This document shows positions 11,501-22,557 of a DNA stretch of 64,000 nt, piece by piece (position 1 is the stretch's first letter; each line of letters opens with the position of its first letter). Position numbers and translations under genes: made by a program. The DNA lies in the NCBI GenBank assembly GCA_001643675.2, contig LSRY02000019.1, positions 62,001-126,000 on the forward strand, in the 5' to 3' direction. The notes beneath the pieces were generated by a model, which was given only the letters and a program-made list of their open reading frames with translations, did no database searches and was not told the origin of the DNA. Source of the DNA: Monocercomonoides exilis. Taxonomy: Eukaryota > Preaxostyla > Oxymonadida > Polymastigidae.

Positions 11501-14500
11501 TCTGCTTCAAACACAACAGACACCACATCTTCTGAACACACTTCAGTCACTGAAACATCTTCACCATCCTCTTCCTCTTCCTCTTCCTCTCCTTCCTCTT
11601 CCACCCCCATCCCCTCCTCCCCTTCCCCTTCCCCTTCCTCCTCTCCTCCTCCTCTTTCCTCTGACATTCTCTCTCCCTCTCTCCTCTCCCATGTGGCAGG
11701 CGCTGCCATGTGTCTCCCTTCCTCCCGTCTGATGCCTCTTCTCCATCGCATCATGCGCATCTTCAGCGACCTCTGCGAAGCCAAAAAGGAGTTCCTCTCA
11801 CAAGTCATCGCTTCTTCGGCTGTCCCTTCCACTTCCACTCCTTCTGCTGCATCGTCTGAGTCCTCCCTCCGCCGCTCTGTCTCTCTCTTCTCTTCCTCCG
11901 TCGCTCAAAACACTGTTGCTTCTTCTTCTTCTTCTTCCTCTTCCTCCTCTTCCTCTTCTCCTTCCTCTTCTCCTTCCAATGCTAATAATGATGCCAATAA
12001 TCCTCACAATCTCAGCAACCTCAGCAAAGTCAGCAGTGCCAGCAAGCTGCCCAACTTTTCTGTCTCCTCGTTTGTCGCTCTCACCTCCTCAGACACTTCT
12101 TCTGAGCACAGACGGGCGGTTGTGGAGTGGCTGTGGCAGGTGAAGGAAGAGGGCACGCAACATTACAAGGCGTTCCTTCGCCTTCCTCCTCTCATGCAGA
12201 GGGTTCAGATGGAATATATAGATGATTGTAATGTGAAGAATGTTTGCTCAACAATGTCAAGCTCTCCTAATTCTTCTTCTTCTTCTCATTCTTTGGCTGC
12301 TAATCTCTCAACTGCCCAACTTACACGAACGAACTCCTCTTCCTCTCCACAACGTCCTCTTTCTCTTTCTCTCACTTCATCCACAAATAATCGCAGTTCA
12401 TTATCATTATCATCTTCAGCATTCCCTTCTTCTTCCTCTTCTTCTTCCTCTTCTTCCTTCTCTTCCCCTTCCATTCTCTCCAGTTCTCTTCCACTTCAGT
12501 TGGTTTCTCCTCATTTGCCTCGTCTATTCCACCAGCCAGATCTGATGCGCCATGACTTCTCCTGTTTCGTCCTCAGCGACGGCGACTACAACACCCTCAC
12601 TGGCATCATCGTTGAGGGACTGCTTAGCTTGCAGGATGATGAATGGAATAACTATGCTCTTTCTTCTTCTTCTTCTTCTTCTAATTCTCCAAGAGGAAAA
12701 CTCTTTGAACAGTCTCTTCTTTCCAATGATCATTCACTATCATCTTCTTCTTCTCCCTCTCCCTTTCCCTCTCCCTCTTCTTCCACTCATAAGTCTCAAC
12801 CGTCCCCTCCTCTTCGCATCGTCCTGATGGGCGGAAATTTGGAAGTGCACAAAGCAGTCAACGCGCTCTTCCAGGTGCAGACGACGTTTCCCCATCTGCT
12901 GAAGCACAAGCAGGTGCTCTTCTACCTCGTGCCCCTCACTCCTCACAAGAGAGACCCAGACGCTGCTCGTGTTGCAAACAGAGGGAATGGGCAAACAGGT
13001 GCAGAGAATATGGGCGCTTTGGCTGCTGGCTTGTCGTTCGGGTCGTTTGATGTGGGAAATGCTTCGGCACCGCCGTCTTCTACTTCTCCATCTGTTTCAT
13101 CGTCTGTTTCATCATCGTCATCATCCTCTTCTTCTTCTTCAATTTCAACTTCTTCACTTTCTTCTCCTTCTTCTCCTTCAGCTACCACATCCACCACCAC
13201 CACCACCACATCCCTCCCTCTCTCTTCTCTTCCACTCCCCCGCTCTCCTCTCGAAGATGAGAATCGTCTTGGCCTCTATCTCTCTTCCATCGATCCCTGG
13301 TTCCATCACCTCGTGTTCCTCCCTTGGTCTTCTCAGCAGCCACTGGCGTTTCCTTCGATGAAGACAACTGCTGCTGATTTCTCGTCGCTGGAGCAGAAGA
13401 ACGGGGCGTGGACGGTTGGAGTGGAGGGAGAGGAGGAGGAAGAAGAGGAGAAAGAGAGAGAGAAGGAGAAAGAGGAAAAAGGAAAGGAAAACAAGGTTTG
13501 TTGTTTAGAAAATGAGGCTGTTACTGTATCTGAGGGATCTGCTCAGAAAGATGAATGCAAAGAGCAAAGCAACTCAGAGAAACAAAAGACAAACACAAAG
13601 ACAACAAATGAAGAAGAATCCAATGGAGAAGGAAAAGAAGAGAAGAAGAAGGAAGAAGAAAAAGAGCAAAAAGAGCAATCAACAGAAAAAGCAGAAGAAG
13701 CGAAGGATTCGACAACAGAGAGTGAGACAGATGCCAAAATGAATGAAGCATCAAATGTGACACAGCCATTCTCTCTTTCAGCTGCTGACAGCCAACAAAG
13801 TGCCTGTGAGCATTCGAATGCTGCTGCAATCTCTTCTTCTTCTTCTTCCACCTCATCTTCATCTCCTTCTTCATCTTCTCCTTCTCCTTCCTCCCCTTCC
13901 AACAGCCAACTATCCAAAAGACTCTCCCTCACTCGTTCACGTGCCTCTTCCGTCTCCTCCAGCAGCATCCACCAGAACATCCTCCACCCTCACTCTTCTT
14001 CTCTCTCTGCCTCCTCCAGCTGCCTCGCTTCTGCCTCGCTCTCCCCTTCTTTCCTATGCAAGCGCGCCTCCTTCTCTTCTCTTTCTCCTGTCACACAGCT
14101 CGTCCACTACGCCGAGCACAGCCACAGAGGACATGTTACCCACACCCACCTGCACACTGCTGTCTCTCTCCCTTCTGCCCTCCACACAGGATTCGCCTCT
14201 CTCTCTCTAAGACCTCCCCTCGTATCACCTGCTGCCAGACACCTTTCGCAGCTGACGGCTCTGCACAAATCGAGAATAACACTCTCTTCGTTCGACGAGG
14301 CAGCCCCTCTGCATGCAGTGGACGATGCAATGCAGCTGCTGCTGACGATGGCACAACACAAACGAGCACTGAACATTTGGATAGCAGAGATGTGGTCGAA
14401 GGGCAAGCAGTGGGCAGAAGAGAGAGAGAGGAGAGAGAGGGAGATGGAGGCAGAGAGGCAGCAGATAAGACGAGGAGAGGCTGATTCGTCAAAGTCAGCG

Positions 14501-15846
14501 GCGAAACAGGAGGAGCTCCCGAAACCCATCTGGGCATGGTTCACGCCATATTCCTCTTCTTCTCTCTCTCAGTCATCTTCTGCTTCTACTTCTTCTCTGT
14601 CTTCATCATCATCATCTTCTTCTTCTTCCTCTTCTTCCTCATCATCATCCTCCTCTTCTTCTTCTTCCTTCTCTTACTCAGGTGCAACATCCACATATGC
14701 TCAATCAGAACTCATAGAAGTTCCAGTGTCTTCTCTTTCTTTGACTCTTTTGGAGGCAGCCGACGATGTTTCGAAGAATCCGCTGCCTGAACGGGTGTTG
14801 AGGGAGCAGCAGCTGAAAAAAGAAGAAGAAGAAAGAGAGAAAGCGATGAAGGAAGCACTCGAAAAGGGAGAGGCAGTTGAAGGAGATAACTCCAACAGAA
14901 CAGGCGAAGAAGGTGCAGATGATCTGATCTCCACACAAAGTGTGTCACAAATGGGGGACGACTCTTCTCTCTCCACACCTCCCACATCCTGTGTGGACGA
15001 TGACCTCTCATCTGCTGCTCCTCTTTCTCCTCTTTCTCCGCTGGCTGCCCTGTCAGACGCTGCTGGCTGTCTCGATGCAGCTCAGTCAGCACAGTGGATG
15101 AGTCTCCACAGATGCGCCTTCTGCCTGCAGATGCTGTTGTGTGTGCCAGGCGTGGATAGCTTGCAGATTGTCCACTCTCTCATCGCCAGAAAGAATGTGA
15201 AGCATATCACACCGTGCAGACTGAGGCTGACTTTCTTGGAGGTATGCAATTGAATCTTTTCTTTATTTGGTTGAATGAAACATATATATTGTGATTAATA
15301 TTGTCATTGTCATTTTGCATATATGTTTTTATAATTAATAATCTGTCAAATTTTCATTCCATTATTTTTTTTATTTTTCTATTTGACATGAACCGACTTT
15401 GCACTTAGGTCTCTACCGATAACACTCCGAAGGATGAGATCACAATTGCCACCACAGAGACGTGCTACTATTTATCAGCCACGTCTGTCCCACACTCAGA
15501 CGACATTGGCTTTGCCGGAGCGCCTCACCTGGACTCGCTGGAGCTTGCTGTTCTGAGCAACGACTGGTCAGTCAGCCATGCTGAGTCTAACACTCGCTCC
15601 AAATCAACAGCATCTTCGGCTCTTTCTTCTTCCTTCTCAACAACTTTTTCGCCTGTTCTTCGGTGCTTCCGCGTGGCGCATCTTCAGATAGACACTTTGG
15701 GGCGAGACGCTGATGATTCGTTCTCCTTTTGGCTCGATGGGCAATTCTATGGGCCAAGTGCTCGCTTGTGCTTATCTCTGAACCAATCAGATATAACGGG
15801 CGTTGACGACAAAATGAATATTGCGTCTTTCTTCCCTTCTTTTTAA
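8562..15846 (+). CDS. PIK3R5/PIK3R6-like (p101/p84) class IB PI 3-kinase regulatory subunit homologue, five exons
   Basis: Proposed exons are 8562-8971, 9023-9083, 9144-9285, 9357-15241 and 15409-15846. All junctions keep phase and the product is 2311 residues. In animals this family binds p110 gamma and Gbeta-gamma to make PIP3 at the plasma membrane. Family-like blocks occur in the expected order. An N-terminal helical part holds NFWSL followed by VLQSLIQK (p101 has NCWSL then LLEQILQK). Near residue 1357 comes LRIVLMGGN, followed by VLFYLVPL (p101: LRVVVFGSD, then QFFYVPV). Near 1509 comes YLSSIDPWF (p101: YLGMLDPWY). In the last exon, LDSLELAV, VAHLQIDTLG and FWLDGQ match p101's LDSSMEALTL, QIKVDKVQIIGS and VCLDQ. 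Poly-Ser and acidic insertions separate the blocks. Comparison is from memory. The second intron (9084-9143, GTGTGG donor) is the least certain. Start: first ATG of the first exon. Confidence 0.62.
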
Positions 15847-16298
15847 ATTTTTGAGTTAGCCGCAATTATATTTATGAAGTTCTAAGTGTTTGTTATATTT
15901 TTATACAAAACATAAAACATAAAAATTTATTTGTTATTTTTAGTAAACGTTTAAGAAAGAAATAATTATCATATGTTTTTCATGTTGTTATTTATTTCTT
16001 GGTAGTTTCTCTTTAGTATCAAAATTATTAATTTTGAATAAAATACAGATATTTTGTTGTGTTTGTATTTTTTGAAGGCCCTGCAAATATTCCATTTGTA
16101 TTATAAAGAAGTTTATTTGCAATTGCTTTGAATCACATCAAATATATTGTTTGATTTTCTGTTGCATCATTAACACATAACGATTTTTAAGATCATTTAT
16201 AAATTATCCAAGTTAAAATATTTGGAAATGCAAGACTTTTAATTGAAAACAAAATTATCTAACATTGAATAATGTTTAAGAAAGATAGGAAAAGCAAT
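15847..16298. other. Convergent AT-rich spacer
   Basis: The stretch lies between the 3' ends of the PI3K-like gene and the Gly/Met-rich gene. Only AT-rich sequence is seen, with no open frame of interest and no terminator-like structure that can be defended. Confidence 0.7.
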
Positions 16299-17111
16299 TT
16301 AACATCCGCCATATCCACAGTTTGATGAACGCAAGCATCCTCCTCCTCCGTAGATTCCGCGGGAGTTGCAGTTCAAGCCAGCAGCATTGTTGTAGCAGTT
16401 GTTAGCGTTTCCGCAAGCATGGTTTCCGGCAATGCGGCGTGATCCAGCACACATGTTGGCATGTCCCATGTCATAGCAATCGTTTCCTGTGCTAATTGCT
16501 TCGTTTGCACGACGGATCATAAACTCATCTGCGCATTTTTGAGCATAGGCACGGTCACCATGAACGCGACATGCATCAGCATTCATGTGAGCTCCGTTAG
16601 CTGATCCGCAAATTGCACCTTGGTTGTATCCGCAGTTTCTGTTTCCAGCACCATAGCAATTGGCTGATTTTCCGTTCGCATATCCTGCACCTCCTCCTCC
16701 TCGGATAGATGATGTTTGACCATACATGCGTGGGGCTTGGCACATATTTCCGTAGTTACCATAGCCACCATTCATTCCATTGCATCCCATTCCGTTGTAT
16801 CCCATTCCGTTGTATCCCATTCCATTACATGCATCACAAGGAGCTGCACAAGCACACAACTCATAGCAGCATCCATCAGGATAGCAGCAAGATCCGCAGC
16901 ACATCTCCTCAAGTTCTTCATCAGAAAGTTCAGACCCACACAAAAAGCCCATTCCTCCCATACCCATTCCTCCCATGCCCAATGCACCAAGGCCTCCCAT
17001 TCCTCCCATGCCTCCGAATCCGCCCATTCCTAATCCGCCAAGTCCTCCCATTCCTCCCCAGAATTGTGCAGTCAATGCTGCAAGTGAAAGAAGTCCAACA
17101 AAGAATTTCAT
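16299..17111 (-). CDS. Secreted Gly/Met/Cys-rich repeat protein, 270 residues
   Basis: The ATG at 17111-17109 starts an intronless frame with a signal peptide (MKFFVGLLSLAALTAQFW). Residues about 19-57 are a run of Gly-Gly-Met/Leu units (GMGGMGGLG type). A short acidic linker (DEELEEM) and a Cys cluster (CCGSCCYPDGCCYELCACAAPC) follow, then tandem NGMGYNGMGYNGMGCNGM units. The C-terminal half is rich in Cys, Asn and Gly with regularly spaced Cys, suggesting a disulphide-rich extracellular domain. No family is recognised. A structural, adhesive or coat role is a guess from composition. It is convergent with the PI3K-like gene. Confidence 0.8.
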   Translation of the reverse strand: MKFFVGLLSLAALTAQFWGGMGGLGGLGMGGFGGMGGMGGLGALGMGGMGMGGMGFLCGSELSDEELEEMCCGSCCYPDGCCYELCACAAPCDACNGMGYNGMGYNGMGCNGMNGGYGNYGNMCQAPRMYGQTSSIRGGGGAGYANGKSANCYGAGNRNCGYNQGAICGSANGAHMNADACRVHGDRAYAQKCADEFMIRRANEAISTGNDCYDMGHANMCAGSRRIAGNHACGNANNCYNNAAGLNCNSRGIYGGGGCLRSSNCGYGGC

Positions 17112-18142
17112 TCAGAATATCTGATTGGTATCAATAACAGATATTTTGTTTTAAAGGATAATATTTAAACGAATTTATCTTGTCAAGTTTACAGTTAAGA
17201 CATGAATTAAAAATAAAGCTCAAGTCGAATACGAAATTATTTGATTATGGGTCAAAATGGTTGGAAAAAAACATAATTTATCGTTTTTGAAATCACTGCT
17301 TAATTCATTTTTTATTTGATCGTTTCAATTAAGCTTATCTGACAAGGCAAATCAAATAGTGCCTCGTTAGTCCCTTTGCGAAAAAAATGATTTGTATGAA
17401 TTAAAAAAAAAATACTGAGTTCAATGCATAGATTTCCAAGTGAAAAAAATGCACCAGAATCAAAAATCAAAACAATGCATTAATCTTTTGTTTGAAATGT
17501 TGCAGAAACATTAATTTATTTCTAAATTTTCTTTTATAACGGAATGTCTTTTTCTCGACAAATCCATCCGATTATTATCATTCAACGAATGCAATACCAA
17601 GTTTTTGTTTTTTATAGAAATTTGCCGTTAACAATTAACATTCAAGTCCATTTGAATTTTTGGAAAATAATATAACGTTTCTGATGAAATCAATTTCAAA
17701 TGAATATTTTTTATGAAATAACAATTATTATTCAACAGCAATCATTTTTCAACCATCGAAAAATAAACCAAAGAGCTAAATAATTTTTGTTGTTTTTCCA
17801 AATGAAAGTTCATGTCATGATGTGCAGGATTTGAGTATCTGAACGAAATAGAAAAAATAACAAACCTGATTTCTCGTTCGTTATTTCGTGCTAACTCCAC
17901 TTATATTAATATCGCGTGAGGCAGACTTTATCCATAAAAATTATTAAATAGATCATTCAAAAATTTGAATAAAATTGAAAAACTCAAAAAAAAGTTGGTA
18001 CACATATCGCAAAAAATTCCGTACATCGCATAAAATACAAGACAAGATCGATTTCACAATAACTGCAAGAGGAATAATTCTGACAATTTTCCTCAAAATA
18101 TATCTCATCAATGCAAACTCATTTGGCTTATCAAACTTCCAT

Positions 18143-18254
18143 TTTCATGAAGACTGAATATAGAAAAAATTATTTTTGAAATTTAGGAGAAACTCAATAT
18201 CATATTTCTCCTAAATTTCAAAAATAATTTTTTCTATATTCAGTCTTCATGAAA
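18143..18254. repeat. Perfect 50-bp inverted repeat, 12-nt loop
   Basis: The left arm 18143-18192 (begins TTTCATGAAGACTG, ends TAGGAGAAA) is the exact reverse complement of the right arm 18205-18254, with a 12-nt spacer at 18193-18204. I checked every base. It would form a long hairpin or cruciform. It could be a MITE-like foldback element or the source of a hairpin RNA. No flanking direct repeat was clear. Confidence 0.95.
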
Positions 18255-18421
18255 TGACAATATGATTTCAAAGCCAAAACATAAAAGATTTGAATCAGAT
18301 AAAATGAAATCACAAATGAGATTTTATTGTGATGTCAGTTCAATCAATTTCAACGTTTGAACAAAAAAGTTCTATTCTTTCAAATTGCAGCTATTTTGTG
18401 GAAAAGTGAAATTATAAAAAG

Positions 18422-18457
<36 letters not shown>
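18422..18457. repeat. Poly-A tract, 36 nt
   Basis: An uninterrupted A run 167 bp right of the 50-bp inverted repeat. No gene is recognised beside it. Confidence 0.9.
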
Positions 18458-18458
<1 letters not shown>

Positions 18459-19314
18459 AGATATTTGATCACCAATGACAAAAAATTAAAAAATCAATAA
18501 AAACAAATTGATAAAGATTTCATTCATAAATATTCAATTGATGATGTCATCTTCCTATGTGAATGAAAGAAATAAAATTTTGTTCATTTTATTAAAAACA
18601 AAAATGTTTATACAGTCAAAACCGGATAAAATCTCATCGATTTTTGCACAACTTTTTGTGACATTGTCCGATTGTGATTATATTCGATGAGACAGTGCAC
18701 AGAAAAGTTTAAAAATTAATTTATGAAATAATTAATTATGAGTCAATTTTTTTATTTTTGGAAATGTTTCACAAAAACAAGTTTTTCAATAAAAACAACA
18801 ATTTTTTTTATTTTATTATGTTATACTGACTTATTTGAACATTTTTATGAAAAAGCGAAAAATAGAAAATTATAATCAAATAATCGTTTTTTCATTGAAA
18901 AATGAACCCATAATAATTTTTAATGTGATTGAAAATATTCAGCCGTGTGATTATATGCGATGGAAAAAAAAAGGGAAAAAAATATTTGTGCATCGAAAAT
19001 TGTGACTATAAACAAATGTGAATAAATTCAACGTGATTATATCCGGTTTAGACTATTATTCAAATAATGCACAATTCATTTTGCATCAATATTTGCAACA
19101 AAACCAACAAAATTATATCTAAATGATTCAACACAATAATTTTTGATGTGCATGAGCACGAAAGTCATTGAGTGTAATAAGAAGGATTTTATAACAAATA
19201 TTGTGGCAAAAAGAAATGTTCATTATGAAAATTATTAACATTTTTATTTTTTATCAAAGGAACTTTTATAGAAAATCTTTCATACATAGAGGAAGATGAC
19301 ACACTCGATTGAAT

Positions 19315-19358
19315 GTTTTTGAAGGTCAGTCAAAGTTCATTGATTGACCTTCAAAAAC
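19315..19358. repeat. 19-bp near-perfect inverted repeat, 6-nt loop
   Basis: The arms 19315-19333 and 19340-19358 (GTTTTTGAAGGTCA core) pair with one mismatch. It is too isolated from any gene end to call a terminator. Confidence 0.85.
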
Positions 19359-20178
19359 TTTAAATTTGAATGACAAAATAATATCGATTTTTTATTCAAA
19401 AAATGAACATCAATTAAGCTTTTTTCTTTTTTGTGAAACAATAATCCAAAAAAATGGGGCATTGTATAACAATTCAAGCATTATCGTTAACTAAATATGT
19501 ACTTTTAATGAGCTTTTTGTGATCAAAAAAACGCAATAAAAATGTGTTAATTTTGGAAATACGTATGAGGTCACAAAACATAAAAATATTTCATCAATGA
19601 TGTTTGTTTTCAATTGTGAAAATTTAATATATTTTGAAATCTGATAAAGTTTAATTATATTATAAGTGAAACAAAGTTTTCAAAATATGTGCAAATAACG
19701 CATGAAAGCACGTATTTTCCCCCAAATGTCAATCAATTGTTATTTTTTCAATTTCACAATGTTGTGATCAACGAAATGAAATGAACTCTTCAAAGTTTGT
19801 GATTCATTTGTAGGTTTATCTTAATGAATGATTCGGCTAAATTTCAAACTTTTTTTCCATTGAAAATATGATTTCATTTTTAATCACCCATTGATATTCA
19901 AAATTCACGGTTTTTTTTTTGAACTTTTATTCTTTTCAAAAAAATATTTAACATTGGAAAAGAACGATGAACAACTCTATACGTAAAAGTGATTATTAAA
20001 AACATGAATCATATTCATTATCTAAAAAGTTCACAAAGTATTTGATAAATTTATAGTTAAAAGCTCATTAAAACATTTATGAAAAAATGAATAAAAAAAT
20101 ATTCAAAACTCAAATAAAAAGCATTCTTTTCCAAAATACTATTTGAAAAATTAAAAATGTTTCATTTACAGATGAAAA

Positions 20179-22177
20179 TCAACTATTTCTTTGAAGGTGA
20201 GCTGCGCGAGCATCATCATAACCTTCTTTTTCGAGTTCATTATTTACCATTAACAGTTTACGCTTCCGCGCAAGCATTTCACCATCATTTTTCGATTCTC
20301 TAATGAAGATATCAAGACTTAGTAATAGAGAATCGATACATTCTTTGGAAGCGTTTATGAAATTCACATCAATATCATCAAATGATACAAAAGGTTTAAT
20401 GCTTTCAAACAATTCTGCAAATTCAACGTATTGATATTGATAAATTAGAATATCAAGCCACAAAGCATTTTTGTTTAAGATTTCCGCATCAAAAAATCTT
20501 CTCTGCTGTAAAAACTCAAGATGTGAAATAGATTTGCATTTATTCTCTAATCCATCACGATTGCTATCAATCTTTCCCGTATTTTTCTTTTCGTGATGGT
20601 TTCGAAAATAGTTGATCAACGCAGCTCTTTCTGAAACGATGGACGAAGAAATTTGAATACATTTTTTCAATTCGCAATAAGTTAAGGGATTATGCTTTGA
20701 AAATACAAGAAATGAATTCAGAAATTCAACAAATGAATATTTGATGTACCAATCCTTTTTAAGCTGATCCAGTGACTTTACAATGTTTTCTATTGAATCT
20801 CCTTTCATTTCTTTCGATTCTCCATCATCAAAATATATGTTAACTTCTTTTTCGAAACATTTCCAATTCACAACGCAGCTTTCCTGTAAGCAGTTTTCAA
20901 ACCAATCAATAGCAGTCAAAAACAACTTTGATCGTTCTTCAGCCGATAAATTAATATATTTATTATTTAAAATAGTGATAAGCAACCACGCAACATTATC
21001 TTTCCTCAATTTCATGAAATCAGTAAACACGAGCAGCTCTTTTTCCTTTTCCTTACATTCGTAGCTGTTTGTAATAGCCAACTGTTTTCGTTGCACATAA
21101 AGCTCAAAACGAACAATTTGATCAAGAAAAACGTTGAAATAATCATCAATAGCATCATCGTCACTATTGTGGTAACACCTCCATTTTTGCAATCTTTTCA
21201 AATTATGAATTGTAATTAATGCATTCATTATTATGTCGTTCCGAAAATTGAAATCAAAAATTTCCAGGAAACATTTGTTTTTGTAAATAGCTTGGTGAAA
21301 GTTCTCACTCGTCTTTCTCAAAACGTGGTCATTTTTACAGAATAAAGCCAGGAGCGTCTTTGATAATATGTCAAAAATCTGAAATTTGATAAGATCCCAT
21401 TGATAAGTATTTGACATACATCCAACATATGCACATAAAATTCGAAACGATGCAGCCATTCTTGACGTTTGCATAACCAACGCTTCACACAACTCTTCAG
21501 TTTTTATATGTCCGTTCTCATCAAATGGAAATTTCTCTAAAATCTCTTTTTCATAGATCCAGTTTGACAACGTAGACTCAAAAAAACACCATCCACCATA
21601 GTCCTTACAAAAGAATAATTTCATTTGACATATTTCTAGAAGGAGCACAATTAATTCTTGTGTTTGCGCTTCAGGTTTGAAGTGGACATATATATTTCGA
21701 AGATCCAAAAAAAAGTCTCTTGATCCAGAAAGCAACATTTCGTTGTTATTGACACCCAATGTTAGAAAAATGATTTTTATTAATATTATAATGTGCCTCT
21801 GATTTGTAGATTCATATGCAATAGATGCAAGTTCTAAGAAAAAATAAATTAAAATAAACAATAAATCATTTCAAATTATTAAGATTATAATAAAGATTCA
21901 AACTTTGTAACGTCGTTCTATTTTCTGATTCAGCAATACGTTTTGACTCGCATTTTTTTGTATATTCGTCCAAAATTTCTGAAAATACAAAAAATAAATA
22001 GTTGAAATTGTTAACCTTTTCGAATACATCTAACCTTTAATATCACTATTGTATATTTCTTCTTCATTGAAAATATCAAACATAGATTTTAAACGTTCCT
22101 TGCCACACACACACAAATAAAAAGCAAGTCTATTATTATTATTAATGGGATAAGCAAAATTATTATTCGTTAAAAAC
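20179..22177 (-). CDS. Hypothetical alpha-helical protein, at least three exons, 5' exon unresolved
   Basis: The main exon is 21833-20179. Two upstream exons join in phase: 21978-21904 (donor GTTTGA, acceptor TTAG to the next exon) and 22177-22035 (donor GTTAGA). Together they give about 623 residues. The first supported exon encodes FLTNNNFAYPINNNNRLAFY and then FDIFNEEEIYN. The rest is predicted helical, rich in Leu, Phe, Lys and Asn, with no homopolymer insertions, unlike most neighbours. It suggests a helical-repeat or scaffold fold, but no family or catalytic motif is recognised. The first exon with the start codon was not found. The ATG at 22225 followed by a GTATTG donor does not give the right phase with the acceptor at 22178-22179. 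Confidence 0.6.
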
Positions 22178-22225
22178 CTAAATATGAGAGTTCACAATTA
22201 ATTTAGCGCATTCAATACTTGCCAT

Positions 22226-22557
22226 TTTACACTTTTTTCATAAAGAAAGAAATATATCCATTTCTCTTTTTCACAAATAAAACAAAGATGGAAAAAATAA
22301 TTAATTAGGATTATTTCTCTTTGAAATTTCACAAGAAACACATATTCAAAATTAATTAATTTTCTCATTTAATAACATAAATCAAGACAAAACGATAATT
22401 TGACATGAATTACTTGAAGAAAAATATGAATAAATAAATTCAGATTTATAAAAAATTGTTTCATGAATATAAAGTGATATTGCTCATGAATAAAAAAATC
22501 AAAAAATATATAAAGAAAATCAATAAACTATAAAGATCACAAGAAAGGAATATAACT
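22226..22557. other. AT-rich spacer
   Basis: It lies between the start region of the helical protein and the stop codon of the SAXO gene, both on the minus strand. The missing first exon of the helical protein may be here. Nothing else is seen. Confidence 0.5.

Larger units (their letters stand above)
17112..20178. other. 3 kb AT-rich spacer with hairpins and short repeats
   Basis: No gene was found; frames at 17975-18157 and 18508-18690 are short and featureless. The region holds a perfect 50-bp inverted repeat (18143-18254), an A run (18422-18457), three copies of a GTGATTATAT motif (18674, 18947, 19033) and a 19-bp near-perfect hairpin (19315-19358). A decayed mobile element or repeat island is possible. 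No tRNA-like or snRNA-like structure was recognised. Confidence 0.6.

Noticed and set aside
17112-20178. tRNA, snRNA or other structured RNA gene
   Set aside because: No box B (GGTTCRA) or Sm-like arrangement was found by eye. Only hairpins and AT-rich sequence are seen.
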